Source of the DNA: Pseudomonas morbosilactucae
GTDB taxonomy: Bacteria > Pseudomonadota > Gammaproteobacteria > Pseudomonadales > Pseudomonadaceae
Direction: 5' to 3'
Assembly (NCBI RefSeq): GCF_023241715.1
Contig: NZ_JALQCW010000036.1
Location: forward strand, 1 to 64,000
Length of the DNA stretch: 64,000 bases
Under the pieces are notes generated by a model. It did not search any database and had not been told where the DNA came from. It saw nothing but the letters and a program-made list of their open reading frames with translations. Both the position numbers and the translations under genes were made by a program. Shown here in pieces: positions 54,977 through 64,000 of this stretch. Position 1 is the first letter of the stretch. Each line of letters begins with the position of its first letter.

Positions 54977-54982
54977 TATAAT
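54977..54982 (+). promoter_or_regulatory. Candidate -10 of an internal rpoD promoter
   Basis: A perfect TATAAT lies in the 67-bp gap between dnaG and rpoD, 48 bp before the rpoD start. No good -35 was found 16-18 bp upstream. rpoD in other bacteria has extra promoters, some heat-shock, at this place. Confidence 0.4.
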
Positions 54983-55029
54983 CCTCGGCTTGTTTTTTGC
55001 CCGCCAAGACCTTCAGTGGATAGGGTGTT

Positions 55030-56877
<1,848 letters not shown>

Positions 56878-56881
56878 TACC

Positions 56882-56908
56882 AAAACCCCCAGCCCTGCTG
56901 GGGGTTTT
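56882..56908 (+). terminator. Terminator after rpoD
   Basis: AAAACCCCCAGC (56882-56893) and GCTGGGGGTTTT (56897-56908) form a perfect 12-bp stem with loop CCT, just past the rpoD stop. Confidence 0.92.
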
Positions 56909-56994
56909 GCTTTGCGCAGATTGAAACGCGCGCCCTCCCCTCGGCAAATGCCCGTCTACACTCGAAACATTCCCCGTGCCATAACGAGATCGTT

Positions 56995-59900
56995 ATGCCC
57001 AGACTGTCGGCCATGCTCCTGCTGTCGCTGCTCACCTGGACCGCAATAGCTGACGCGCTGACTCTCACCGATGAAGAACGTAGCTGGCTCGCGGCCCACC
57101 CTGAACTACGCCTGGGAGTTGATGCGTCTTGGCCGCCTTTTGAGTACCGCGACGAGGAAGGCCGCTACCAGGGCCTGGCCGCCGACTACGTTAACCTGAT
57201 TGAGGATCGCCTCTCCATCAAGCTCAAACCGGTGGAGCCCGCCAGTTGGACAGAGGTGCTTGAGGATGCCAAAAAAGGCCAACTCGACCTCTTGCCCGGC
57301 ATCATGTCGACCCCGGAACGGCAACGCTACCTCTCCTTCACCCGCCCCTACCTGGATTTTCCGATTGTCATCCTGGCCCATGAAGGCGGCGCGAAACCCC
57401 GCAACCTCAAGGAGCTTTACGGGCTCAAGATTGCCGTGGTCGAGAACTATGCGCCCCACGAACTGCTGCGCACCCATCACCCTGACTTGAACCTGGTGGC
57501 ATTGCCCAACGTCAGTTCGGCGTTGCAGGCGCTGGCCACCGACGAAGTCGATGCGGTCGTCGGTGACCTCGCGTCCAGCGTCTGGAGCCTGCGACAGCTC
57601 AAGCTTGACGGGCTCTACGTCAGCGGCGAAACGCCATATCGCTATCAACTGGCCATGGGCATTCCCCGGGACAACAAGATCCTGGTGAGCATCCTCGACA
57701 AGGTCATCGCCGACTTCAGCCCCGAAGAAATCAGCGCCATCCAGGAGCACTGGGTGGGCAGCGTCCTCGATCAGCGCCCATTCTGGTCGGACGTATTGAT
57801 CTACGGCCTGCCCGGGCTTCTGCTGCTGGTCACTGTGCTGGCCATGGTGATCCGCATCAATCGCCGCCTGAGTTCGGAAATCTCCCGGCGCGTGGCCTTG
57901 GAGCAGGAACTGCGTAGCAGCGAATACCACTATCGCGGCCTGGTGGAGAGCCTCTCCGCAATTGCCTGGGAAGCGCGCATCAGCGACTTCACCTACAGCT
58001 ACGTTTCGCCCCACGCCGAAGCCCTGCTGGGTTATCCCCTGGCCCACTGGCTGGTGCCCGGCTTCTGGCGCAACATCATCCACCCCGCCGACCTGACCCG
58101 CGCCCAGGCCTTTTGCGACCACGAGGTGCTGGCCGGGCGCGATCACAGCCTCGACTACCGGGTAATCACCGCCGACGGCCGCTGTCTGTGGGTGCGCGAC
58201 ATCGTCAGCCTGATCGAACACGGCCACGAGCCGATCATGCGCGGGCTGATGATCGATATCAGCGAGGCCAAGCGCACCGAGGAAGCCCTGCGTCTGTCGG
58301 AGCAGAAGTTCGCCTCGGTGTTCCAGCAATGCCCAGACATCCTGGTGATTGCCCGCCTGTCCGACGGCTGCCTGCTGGAGGTCAACAACGCGTTTGAAGA
58401 GCAGATCGGCCTGAGCGCCGAGGAGGTCATTGGCCAGACCGCCACCCGCCTGAATATCTGGGGGATCAACGGGGTTGGCCCGTCATTGTTGCAGCGCCTG
58501 CAGGGCGGCAGCATTCGCAATCTGGAGATGCCCTTTCGCCGGCACAACGGTCAATTGTTCACCGGCCTGATCTCCGCCGAGCCCTTCGACCTCGACACCA
58601 CGCCGGCCATCGTGGTGGTGGTCCGCGACATCACCCAGCTCAAGGAAACCCAACAACAGCTGCAGACCTCGGAAGAAAAATTCGCCAAGGCCTTTCACGC
58701 TTCGCCGGACGGCCTGCTGCTGACCCGCCAGCGCGACGGCTTGCTGATCGAAGCCAACGAAGGTTTCAGTCGTATCACCGGGTTCAACAACGCCATGTCC
58801 GTGGACCGCTCGACCCTGGACCTGGGCATCTGGGTCAACCTCAACGAACGCAAGCAGATGCTCGACCTGCTGCAGCGCGACGGCTTTGTCCGCGACTTCA
58901 GCTGCCACATCCGCCGCAGCGACGGGCAGATTCGCCTCTGTGAACTGTCCAGCCGCCCCCTGCCGATCGGCGACGAAGACTGCATGCTGACCATTGCCCG
59001 GGACATCACCGAGCGCCAACTGATGCAAGAAACCCTGCAACAGGCCGCCACGGTTTTTGAAAGCACGGCTGAAGGCGTACTGATCACTGACACCCGGCAA
59101 CACATCAGCGCGGTAAACCGAGCCTTCAGCGAGATCACCGGCTACAGCGAGAACGAAGCCCTGGGCCATACCCCGCGCCTGCTCGCCTCCGGCCTGCATG
59201 ACAGCGCGTTCTACGCAGCCATGTGGCACCAGTTGACCCTTGAGGGCCATTGGCAGGGCGAGATTTCCAATAGACGCAAGAATGGCGAGATCTACCCCAG
59301 CTGGCTGACCATCAACGCCGTGCGCAACAAAGACCGCTTCATCACCCACTTCGTCGCGGTGTTCGCCGACATCTCCAGCCTCAAACACGCCCAGGCACGG
59401 CTCGACTACCAGGCCCATCACGACCCGTTGACCGGCCTGCCCAATCGCACCCTGTTCGAAAGCCGACTGCTGACGGCCCTCAACAACCAGCAGGAAAACG
59501 GCGGACAGGGCGCCGTGCTGTTTCTCGACCTTGACCGTTTCAAACACATCAATGACAGCCTCGGCCACCCAGTGGGCGATCTGCTGCTCAAGGGCATTGC
59601 CGTACGCCTGAAAGAGCAGTTGCGCGACATCGACACCGTGGCCCGCCTGGGCGGCGACGAGTTCATCATCCTCCTCCCCGGATTGCAGCAAGCCAGCGAT
59701 GCCGACCATATCGCCACCAAGCTGCTGAACTGCTTCAACGCGCCCTTCCAGGCCGGCGAGCATGAGTTTTTCATCAGCGCCAGCATCGGCTCCAGCCTGT
59801 ACCCCAAGGACGGCTGCGACGTCGCCACCCTGGTCAAGAACGCCGATGCCGCCATGTATCGCTCCAAGGCCAAGGGCCGCAACCGCGTGGAGCGCTACAC

Positions 59901-60738
59901 CCGCGACCTCACTGCCCAGGCCAGCGAACGAGTGGCCCTGGAACACGAACTGCGCCGCGCCATCGAGCGCAACGAATTGTCCCTGTACTACCAACCCAAG
60001 ATCAGCCTGAGTAACCAACAGCTGGTCGGGGCCGAAGCGCTGATTCGATGGCGTCACCCGACCTTCGGGGTGGTTCCCCCCGAACACTTCATTCCCCTGG
60101 CCGAAGAGAACGGCATGATCCTGCTGATCGGCGACTGGGTCCTGGAACAGGCCTGCCGACAGGTCAGCGCCTGGAACCTCAGCCATGAGAGTTTTGGCTC
60201 GCTCTCGGTCAACCTGGCCGGCGCCCAGCTGCGCCAGCCCAACCTGCTGGGGCGCATCGAGCAACTGCTCAAGGACCACCACCTCAAGCCGGGTGTGCTG
60301 CAACTGGAAATCACCGAGAACTTCATCATGAGCCAGGCCGAGGAAGCCCTGGAGGTGCTGCACCAGCTCAAACACCTGGGGGTGCAACTGGCCATCGATG
60401 ACTTCGGCACCGGCTACTCGTCCCTGAGCTACCTGAAGCGCCTGCCCCTGGACTTCCTGAAAATCGATCAGTCCTTTGTCCGTGGCCTGCCGGACGACCC
60501 CCACGACGCAGCGATCGTCCGCGCCATCATTGCCCTGGGCCGCAGCATGCAATTCACGGTGATTGCCGAAGGCGTGGAAAGCCAGGAGCAACAAACCTTC
60601 CTGGCCCAGGAAGGCTGCGAACAGATCCAGGGCTACATCGTCAGCCTGCCCCTGTGCGCCGACGAGTTCTGCGCCACCTTCCTGCGCCCCCGGGTTTCCA
60701 ACTTTTCGGATAGCACAGCCGAGAAACCATCGCTATAA
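56995..60738 (+). CDS. rmcA: Multidomain c-di-GMP GGDEF/EAL sensor RmcA
   Basis: Membrane protein that makes or breaks cyclic di-GMP. Order: signal peptide (about 1-21), periplasmic solute-binding domain (about 25-255), one helix (about 263-285), four PAS domains (about 300-800), GGDEF (LGGDEF at about 884-889) and EAL (EALIRW at about 1013; DDFGTGYSS later). Both catalytic motifs look intact. 1247 residues. The P. aeruginosa homologue next to rpoD, RmcA, responds to phenazine redox state and acts mainly as a phosphodiesterase. A 16-bp palindrome overlaps its start codon. Confidence 0.9.
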   Translation: MPRLSAMLLLSLLTWTAIADALTLTDEERSWLAAHPELRLGVDASWPPFEYRDEEGRYQGLAADYVNLIEDRLSIKLKPVEPASWTEVLEDAKKGQLDLLPGIMSTPERQRYLSFTRPYLDFPIVILAHEGGAKPRNLKELYGLKIAVVENYAPHELLRTHHPDLNLVALPNVSSALQALATDEVDAVVGDLASSVWSLRQLKLDGLYVSGETPYRYQLAMGIPRDNKILVSILDKVIADFSPEEISAIQEHWVGSVLDQRPFWSDVLIYGLPGLLLLVTVLAMVIRINRRLSSEISRRVALEQELRSSEYHYRGLVESLSAIAWEARISDFTYSYVSPHAEALLGYPLAHWLVPGFWRNIIHPADLTRAQAFCDHEVLAGRDHSLDYRVITADGRCLWVRDIVSLIEHGHEPIMRGLMIDISEAKRTEEALRLSEQKFASVFQQCPDILVIARLSDGCLLEVNNAFEEQIGLSAEEVIGQTATRLNIWGINGVGPSLLQRLQGGSIRNLEMPFRRHNGQLFTGLISAEPFDLDTTPAIVVVVRDITQLKETQQQLQTSEEKFAKAFHASPDGLLLTRQRDGLLIEANEGFSRITGFNNAMSVDRSTLDLGIWVNLNERKQMLDLLQRDGFVRDFSCHIRRSDGQIRLCELSSRPLPIGDEDCMLTIARDITERQLMQETLQQAATVFESTAEGVLITDTRQHISAVNRAFSEITGYSENEALGHTPRLLASGLHDSAFYAAMWHQLTLEGHWQGEISNRRKNGEIYPSWLTINAVRNKDRFITHFVAVFADISSLKHAQARLDYQAHHDPLTGLPNRTLFESRLLTALNNQQENGGQGAVLFLDLDRFKHINDSLGHPVGDLLLKGIAVRLKEQLRDIDTVARLGGDEFIILLPGLQQASDADHIATKLLNCFNAPFQAGEHEFFISASIGSSLYPKDGCDVATLVKNADAAMYRSKAKGRNRVERYTRDLTAQASERVALEHELRRAIERNELSLYYQPKISLSNQQLVGAEALIRWRHPTFGVVPPEHFIPLAEENGMILLIGDWVLEQACRQVSAWNLSHESFGSLSVNLAGAQLRQPNLLGRIEQLLKDHHLKPGVLQLEITENFIMSQAEEALEVLHQLKHLGVQLAIDDFGTGYSSLSYLKRLPLDFLKIDQSFVRGLPDDPHDAAIVRAIIALGRSMQFTVIAEGVESQEQQTFLAQEGCEQIQGYIVSLPLCADEFCATFLRPRVSNFSDSTAEKPSL

Positions 60739-60753
60739 TCCGCCGCCTACTGA

Positions 60754-60830
60754 GGGCCTATAGCTCAGTTGGTTAGAGCAGAGGACTCATAATCCTTTGG
60801 TCCACGGTTCAAGTCCGTGTGGGCCCACCA
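60754..60830 (+). tRNA. tRNA with CAU anticodon (tRNA-Ile2 or tRNA-Met)
   Basis: A complete 77-nt cloverleaf with encoded CCA. Acceptor stem GGGCCTA/TGGGCCC, D-arm around AGCTCAGTTGGTTAGAGC, anticodon loop CTCATAA, T-arm with GTTCAAGTC. CAU reads AUG unless C34 is changed to lysidine by TilS, which gives AUA-reading tRNA-Ile2. The C4-G69 and C5-G68 pairs match the TilS preference I recall, so I favour Ile2. A TATAAT at 60734-60739, overlapping the rmcA stop codon, is its likely -10. Confidence 0.93.
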
Positions 60831-60835
60831 ATTCG

Positions 60836-60861
60836 AAAGCCGCGCATTGCGCGGCTTTTTT
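60836..60861 (+). terminator. Terminator after the tRNA
   Basis: AAAGCCGCGC (60836-60845) and GCGCGGCTTT (60849-60858) form a 10-bp stem with loop ATT, followed by more T. Starts six bases past the CCA end. Confidence 0.93.
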
Positions 60862-61069
60862 GCGCCTGGCATCACGCCGTTCAACCCCACGCGGCCAGAC
60901 AAGCAATGCCCGCCAACAGCAACGCCCACCACTTACCCCCGCCTGCTGAATCCACGCCAGTTCATTTCGTCTCCTGACTATCGATGCGCGCCACTCAACG
61001 TCATCTGCTGGCATCGAGGCAGCAGAGGCCGCACCGCCTGAAAACAATAAATTCCACCGATTATTGATA

Positions 61070-61085
61070 TGGAAAATATATTCCA
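61070..61085. promoter_or_regulatory. AT-rich palindrome upstream of the binding-protein gene
   Basis: TGGAA-N6-TTCCA (61070-61085) is a perfect dyad, extended imperfectly by ATTATT on the left and AATAAT on the right. It lies 67 bp before the next start codon in the 290-bp gap after the tRNA, which otherwise holds no supported gene. Candidate operator, perhaps for the nearby Lrp-type regulator. Confidence 0.45.
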
Positions 61086-61151
61086 ATAATCTGCATGCCA
61101 GAACCTGATTCTTCCCGATCTGCCTTCCAACAATAAAAAGGATTACCCGTC

Positions 61152-62060
61152 ATGAGGCGTTTCCTCGGCTGTCTCTGTGCACTGCTGCTGTCTGTTTCCG
61201 CCCACGCCGAACTGCGCATCGGTGTCACGGTGGGCCAGTACGACAACTACATTTCCTACCTGGTCAAAGCCATGCAGGACCGGGCCAAGCAGGTTCCTGG
61301 AGGGGTGACGCTGCAAGTCGAGGATTCCGCCAGCGATGTGGTGCGCCAGTTGAGCCAGGTGGAGAGCTTTATCAGCCAGAAGGTCGACGCCATCATCGTC
61401 AACCCAGCGGACACCGCAGCCACCCGCAAGATCAGCGAGAAGGTCATCGCCGCCGGCATCCCCCTGGTGTACATGAACAGCCGACCGGAAGTGGACAACC
61501 TGCCGCCCGGGGTGGTGTTCGTCGGCACGGATGAACGCGCCATCGGCCGTATGCAGATGCAGTACCTGGCCGAGAAAATGGGCGGCAAAGGCAACCTGGC
61601 GGTGATTCTCGGGCGCCTGGCCCACAGCGATACCGGCAAGCGCACCAGTGGGGTCAAGGATGTGCTGGCGCAGTACCCGGGGATCAAGATCGTCGAAGAG
61701 CAATCCGGCGACTGGCAGCGGGAAAAAGGCATGGACTTAATGAACGAATGGCTGACCAAGGGCCAGACCATCAATGCCGTAGCCTCCAATAACGACGAAA
61801 TGGGCATCGGTGCCGCCATGGCTCTGCGCCAGGCCGGGCGCGATGACATTCTGGTGGGCGGTATCGACGGCACCCCGGACGGGCTGCTTGCCTTGAAAAA
61901 AGGCCAACTGAGCGTCAGCGTGTTCCGCGACCCGGTGGCCATCGGCGCCGGCTCCCTAGACGCGGCGGTGAAGCTGGTCAACCACGAAGCCCTGCAAGGC
62001 GACCTTTGGGTCCCGACCCAACTGGTCACCCCGGAAAACTACGCACAATTCCAACACTGA
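61152..62060 (+). CDS. Sugar-type periplasmic binding protein (RbsB-like), orphan
   Basis: Solute-binding protein of the type I (ribose/galactose) fold. Signal peptide in residues 1-19 (FLGCLCALLLSVSAHA), then LRIGVTVGQYDNYISYLVKAM. Ligand-pocket segments VDAIIVNPADT (about 75-85) and ASNNDEMGIGAAMALR (about 215-230) are family-like. 302 residues from ATG 61152, preceded by AAAAGG. No permease or ATPase gene is adjacent on either side, so it either borrows another transporter or feeds a sensor. Ligand unknown. Confidence 0.85.
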   Translation: MRRFLGCLCALLLSVSAHAELRIGVTVGQYDNYISYLVKAMQDRAKQVPGGVTLQVEDSASDVVRQLSQVESFISQKVDAIIVNPADTAATRKISEKVIAAGIPLVYMNSRPEVDNLPPGVVFVGTDERAIGRMQMQYLAEKMGGKGNLAVILGRLAHSDTGKRTSGVKDVLAQYPGIKIVEEQSGDWQREKGMDLMNEWLTKGQTINAVASNNDEMGIGAAMALRQAGRDDILVGGIDGTPDGLLALKKGQLSVSVFRDPVAIGAGSLDAAVKLVNHEALQGDLWVPTQLVTPENYAQFQH

Positions 62061-62140
62061 TCGACCCGCGCCCACAGCGCGCATCGGGCCGGGCGAGGCT
62101 GTAACATGCTCGCTCCCCGATGCCCGCGCCGGAGCACCCT

Positions 62141-62602
62141 TTGCCTGACAGCCGCCCCCCCGTCCTTGATGAAATCGACCGCCAGTTGATTGCCGCCCTG
62201 CAGATCAACGCCCGCGAAAGCGTGGCCATGCTCGCTCGGCAACTGGGGATTGCCCGCACCACCGTAACCTCGCGCCTGGCCCGCCTGGAGAAAACCCGGG
62301 TCATCACGGGTTACGGCGTACGCCTGGGCCAGCGCGTTATCGACGGCGGCCTGCAGGCCTATGTGGGAATCAAGGTGCAGCCACGCTCAGGCAAGGAGGT
62401 GGTGCGCCGCCTGAGTGCCATGGCCCAGGTGCAGCAGCTGTGTGCAGTCAGCGGCGAGTTCGACTATGTGGCCTGGTTGCGCAGCGACTCCCCCGAGCAA
62501 CTGGACCAGTTGCTGGATCAGATTGGCAGTGTCGACGGTGTCGATAAAACCACCACGTCGATCATCCTCAGCAACAAAATCGACCGCGGCCACCCGGTTT
62601 AA
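62141..62602 (+). CDS. Lrp/AsnC family transcriptional regulator
   Basis: Feast/famine regulator, probably of davB. HTH in the N-terminal third (ESVAMLARQLGIARTTVTSRLARL), and a C-terminal RAM ligand domain (YVGIKVQPRSG, AVSGEFDYVAWL). I prefer TTG 62141 (153 residues), which has GGAG eight bases upstream; ATG 62120 is in frame but has no binding site. In P. putida an AsnC-type gene sits next to davB in the same way. Lysine or 5-aminovalerate is a likely effector, by context only. Confidence 0.85.
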   Translation: MPDSRPPVLDEIDRQLIAALQINARESVAMLARQLGIARTTVTSRLARLEKTRVITGYGVRLGQRVIDGGLQAYVGIKVQPRSGKEVVRRLSAMAQVQQLCAVSGEFDYVAWLRSDSPEQLDQLLDQIGSVDGVDKTTTSIILSNKIDRGHPV

Positions 62603-62632
62603 CCCGGCGCTTGCTCGTGAACAACTACGTCA

Positions 62633-62676
62633 ATATGAATCAATATTTCGTCACTTTGCCTAATAACAATTCATAT
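62633..62676. promoter_or_regulatory. Inverted repeat upstream of davB, candidate Lrp-type operator
   Basis: ATATGAAT (62633-62640) and ATTCATAT (62669-62676) are exact inverted copies 36 bp apart centre to centre, in an AT-rich stretch unlike the rest of the window. This suits a multimeric Lrp/AsnC protein wrapping DNA. It lies about 105-145 bp before davB. Confidence 0.5.
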
Positions 62677-62779
62677 CGACTACAGTTTGCGTCTTATTAA
62701 CGTCTTCTACGCTCTCTAAAATGGCTGCCATCTTTTCCTATACTCAGCACTCTGCTGGGCCGCCAGCCAAGGTCAGCCA

Positions 62780-64000
62780 TGAACAAGAACAACCGCCACC
62801 CTGCCGACGGAAAAAAGCCGATCACCATTTTCGGCCCGGACTTTCCTTTCGCCTTCGATGACTGGATCGAGCATCCCGCCGGCCTGGGCAGCATTCCACA
62901 GGCCAATCATGGCGCCGAGGTGGCCATCGTCGGCGCCGGTATCGCCGGGCTGGTCGCCGCTTACGAGCTGATGAAGCTGGGCTTGAAGCCAGTGATTTAT
63001 GAAGCCTCGAAGATGGGCGGCCGCCTGCGCTCCCAGAGTTTCGAAGGCGCCGAAGGCATCATCGCCGAGCTGGGCGGCATGCGCTTCCCCGTCTCGTCCA
63101 CGGCCTTCTACCACTACGTGGACAAGCTGGGCCTGGAAACCAAGCCCTTCCCCAACCCGCTGACCCCGGCCTCGGGCAGCACCGTGATCGACCTGGAAGG
63201 CCAGACCCACTACGCACAAAAGCTCTCCGATCTGCCGGCGCTGTTCCAGGAAGTCGCCGACGCCTGGGCCGATGCCCTGGAAGACGGCTCACGCTTTGGC
63301 GACATCCAGCAGGCGATCCGCGACCGCGACGTGCCACGCCTCAAGGAGCTGTGGAACACCCTGGTTCCGCTCTGGGACGACCGCACCTTCTATGACTTTG
63401 TCGCCACTTCCAAGGCCTTCGCCAAGCTGTCTTTCCACCATCGCGAAGTGTTCGGCCAAGTAGGCTTCGGCACCGGCGGCTGGGACTCGGACTTCCCCAA
63501 CTCCATGCTGGAAATCTTCCGCGTAGTGATGACCAACTGCGACGACCACCAGCACCTGGTAGTCGGCGGCGTGGCCCAGGTGCCCATGGGCATCTGGCGC
63601 CACGTGCCCGAGCGCTGCGCCCACTGGCCGGCCGGCACCAGCCTCAGTTCCTTGCACAACGGCGCGCCACGCACCGGGGTCAAGCGCATCGCCCGCGCCG
63701 CCGATGGTCGCTTCAGCGTCACCGACAACTGGGGCGACACCCGGGAATACGCCGCGGTGCTGACCACCTGCCAGAGCTGGCTGCTGACCACTCAGATCGA
63801 GTGCGAAGAGTCGTTGTTCTCGCAAAAGATGTGGATGGCCCTGGACCGCACCCGCTACATGCAGTCGTCGAAAACCTTTGTCATGGTCGACCGGCCGTTC
63901 TGGAAGGACAAAGATCCGGAAACCGGGCGCGACCTGATGAGCATGACCCTCACCGATCGCCTGACCCGCGGCACCTACCTGTTCGACAACGGCGACGACC
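62780..64000 (+). CDS. davB: Lysine 2-monooxygenase DavB (cut by the window edge)
   Basis: FAD enzyme that turns L-lysine into 5-aminovaleramide with oxygen, first step of the aminovalerate route. The dinucleotide motif VAIVGAGIAGLVAAYE is at about 53-68, followed by VIYEASKMGGRLRSQ and the AELGGMRFPVSSTAFYHY segment of flavin amine oxidases. 407 codons are seen of about 560 expected; the end lies outside. ATG 62780 has AAGG upstream. It closely matches my memory of P. putida DavB, and the P. putida locus also has an AsnC-type gene beside it. davA (aminovaleramidase) should follow to the right. Confidence 0.9.

Noticed and set aside
60787..61086. 99-codon minus-strand frame ending in GPHGLEPWTKGL
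   Set aside because: Its end is the reverse complement of the tRNA gene, a well-known source of false proteins.

Overview
The window looks like chromosomal core sequence from a Pseudomonas of the fluorescens group. It is high in G+C. From what I remember of other genomes, the gene order runs through the P. aeruginosa PAO1 block from tyrZ to rpoD/rmcA and ends with the davB locus that sits near rpoD in P. putida. I see no prophage, insertion sequence, CRISPR array or integron. About 57 protein genes and one tRNA are supported.

Layout. Positions 1-300 hold two strong tandem promoters of rRNA type that fire left, out of the window, so an rRNA operon should lie just beyond the edge. Positions 300-10.5k carry tyrS, the cell-wall hydrolase mepM, anmK, erpA, argC, hemJ and a run of enzymes ending in coq7. 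Positions 10.7-18.3k carry an OsmC protein, the cAMP regulator vfr/crp, a lipoate-ligase-like gene, the contiguous trpE-G-D-C genes, gph and rpe. Positions 18.4-23.9k hold an accessory block: two very similar iron-type alcohol dehydrogenases flanking a membrane permease, headed by a PAS/sigma-54 activator and a -24/-12 promoter. Positions 24-31.6k hold the agt locus (ABC importer agtABCD and two-component system agtSR), which in P. aeruginosa serves 5-aminovalerate and GABA. Positions 31.7-35.2k carry a DUF3530 gene, djlA, murU and amgK. Positions 35.4-43.0k carry lptD-surA-pdxA-rsmA-apaG-apaH and glpE. Positions 43.3-48.2k carry prkA-yeaH-spoVR. Positions 48.2-52.1k carry cca, folK-folB, plsY and tsaD. 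Positions 52.3-56.9k hold the macromolecular synthesis operon rpsU-dnaG-rpoD. Positions 57-64k carry the c-di-GMP protein rmcA, a CAU tRNA, an orphan sugar-type binding protein, an Lrp/AsnC regulator and the first three quarters of davB (lysine 2-monooxygenase).

How the genes work together. AnmK, AmgK and MurU are three steps of peptidoglycan sugar recycling, and MepM, LptD and SurA build the envelope. DavB starts lysine breakdown to 5-aminovalerate, the compound the agt system imports, so the window holds production and uptake of the same intermediate about 35 kb apart.

Most worth checking: single-base frameshifts in surA (near its 3' end) and in agtS (just after the signal peptide); the duplicated dehydrogenase/permease/sigma-54 block; a perfect 18-bp dyad upstream of agtA; an AT-rich inverted repeat upstream of davB; and a terminator that contains the ribosome binding site of cca.
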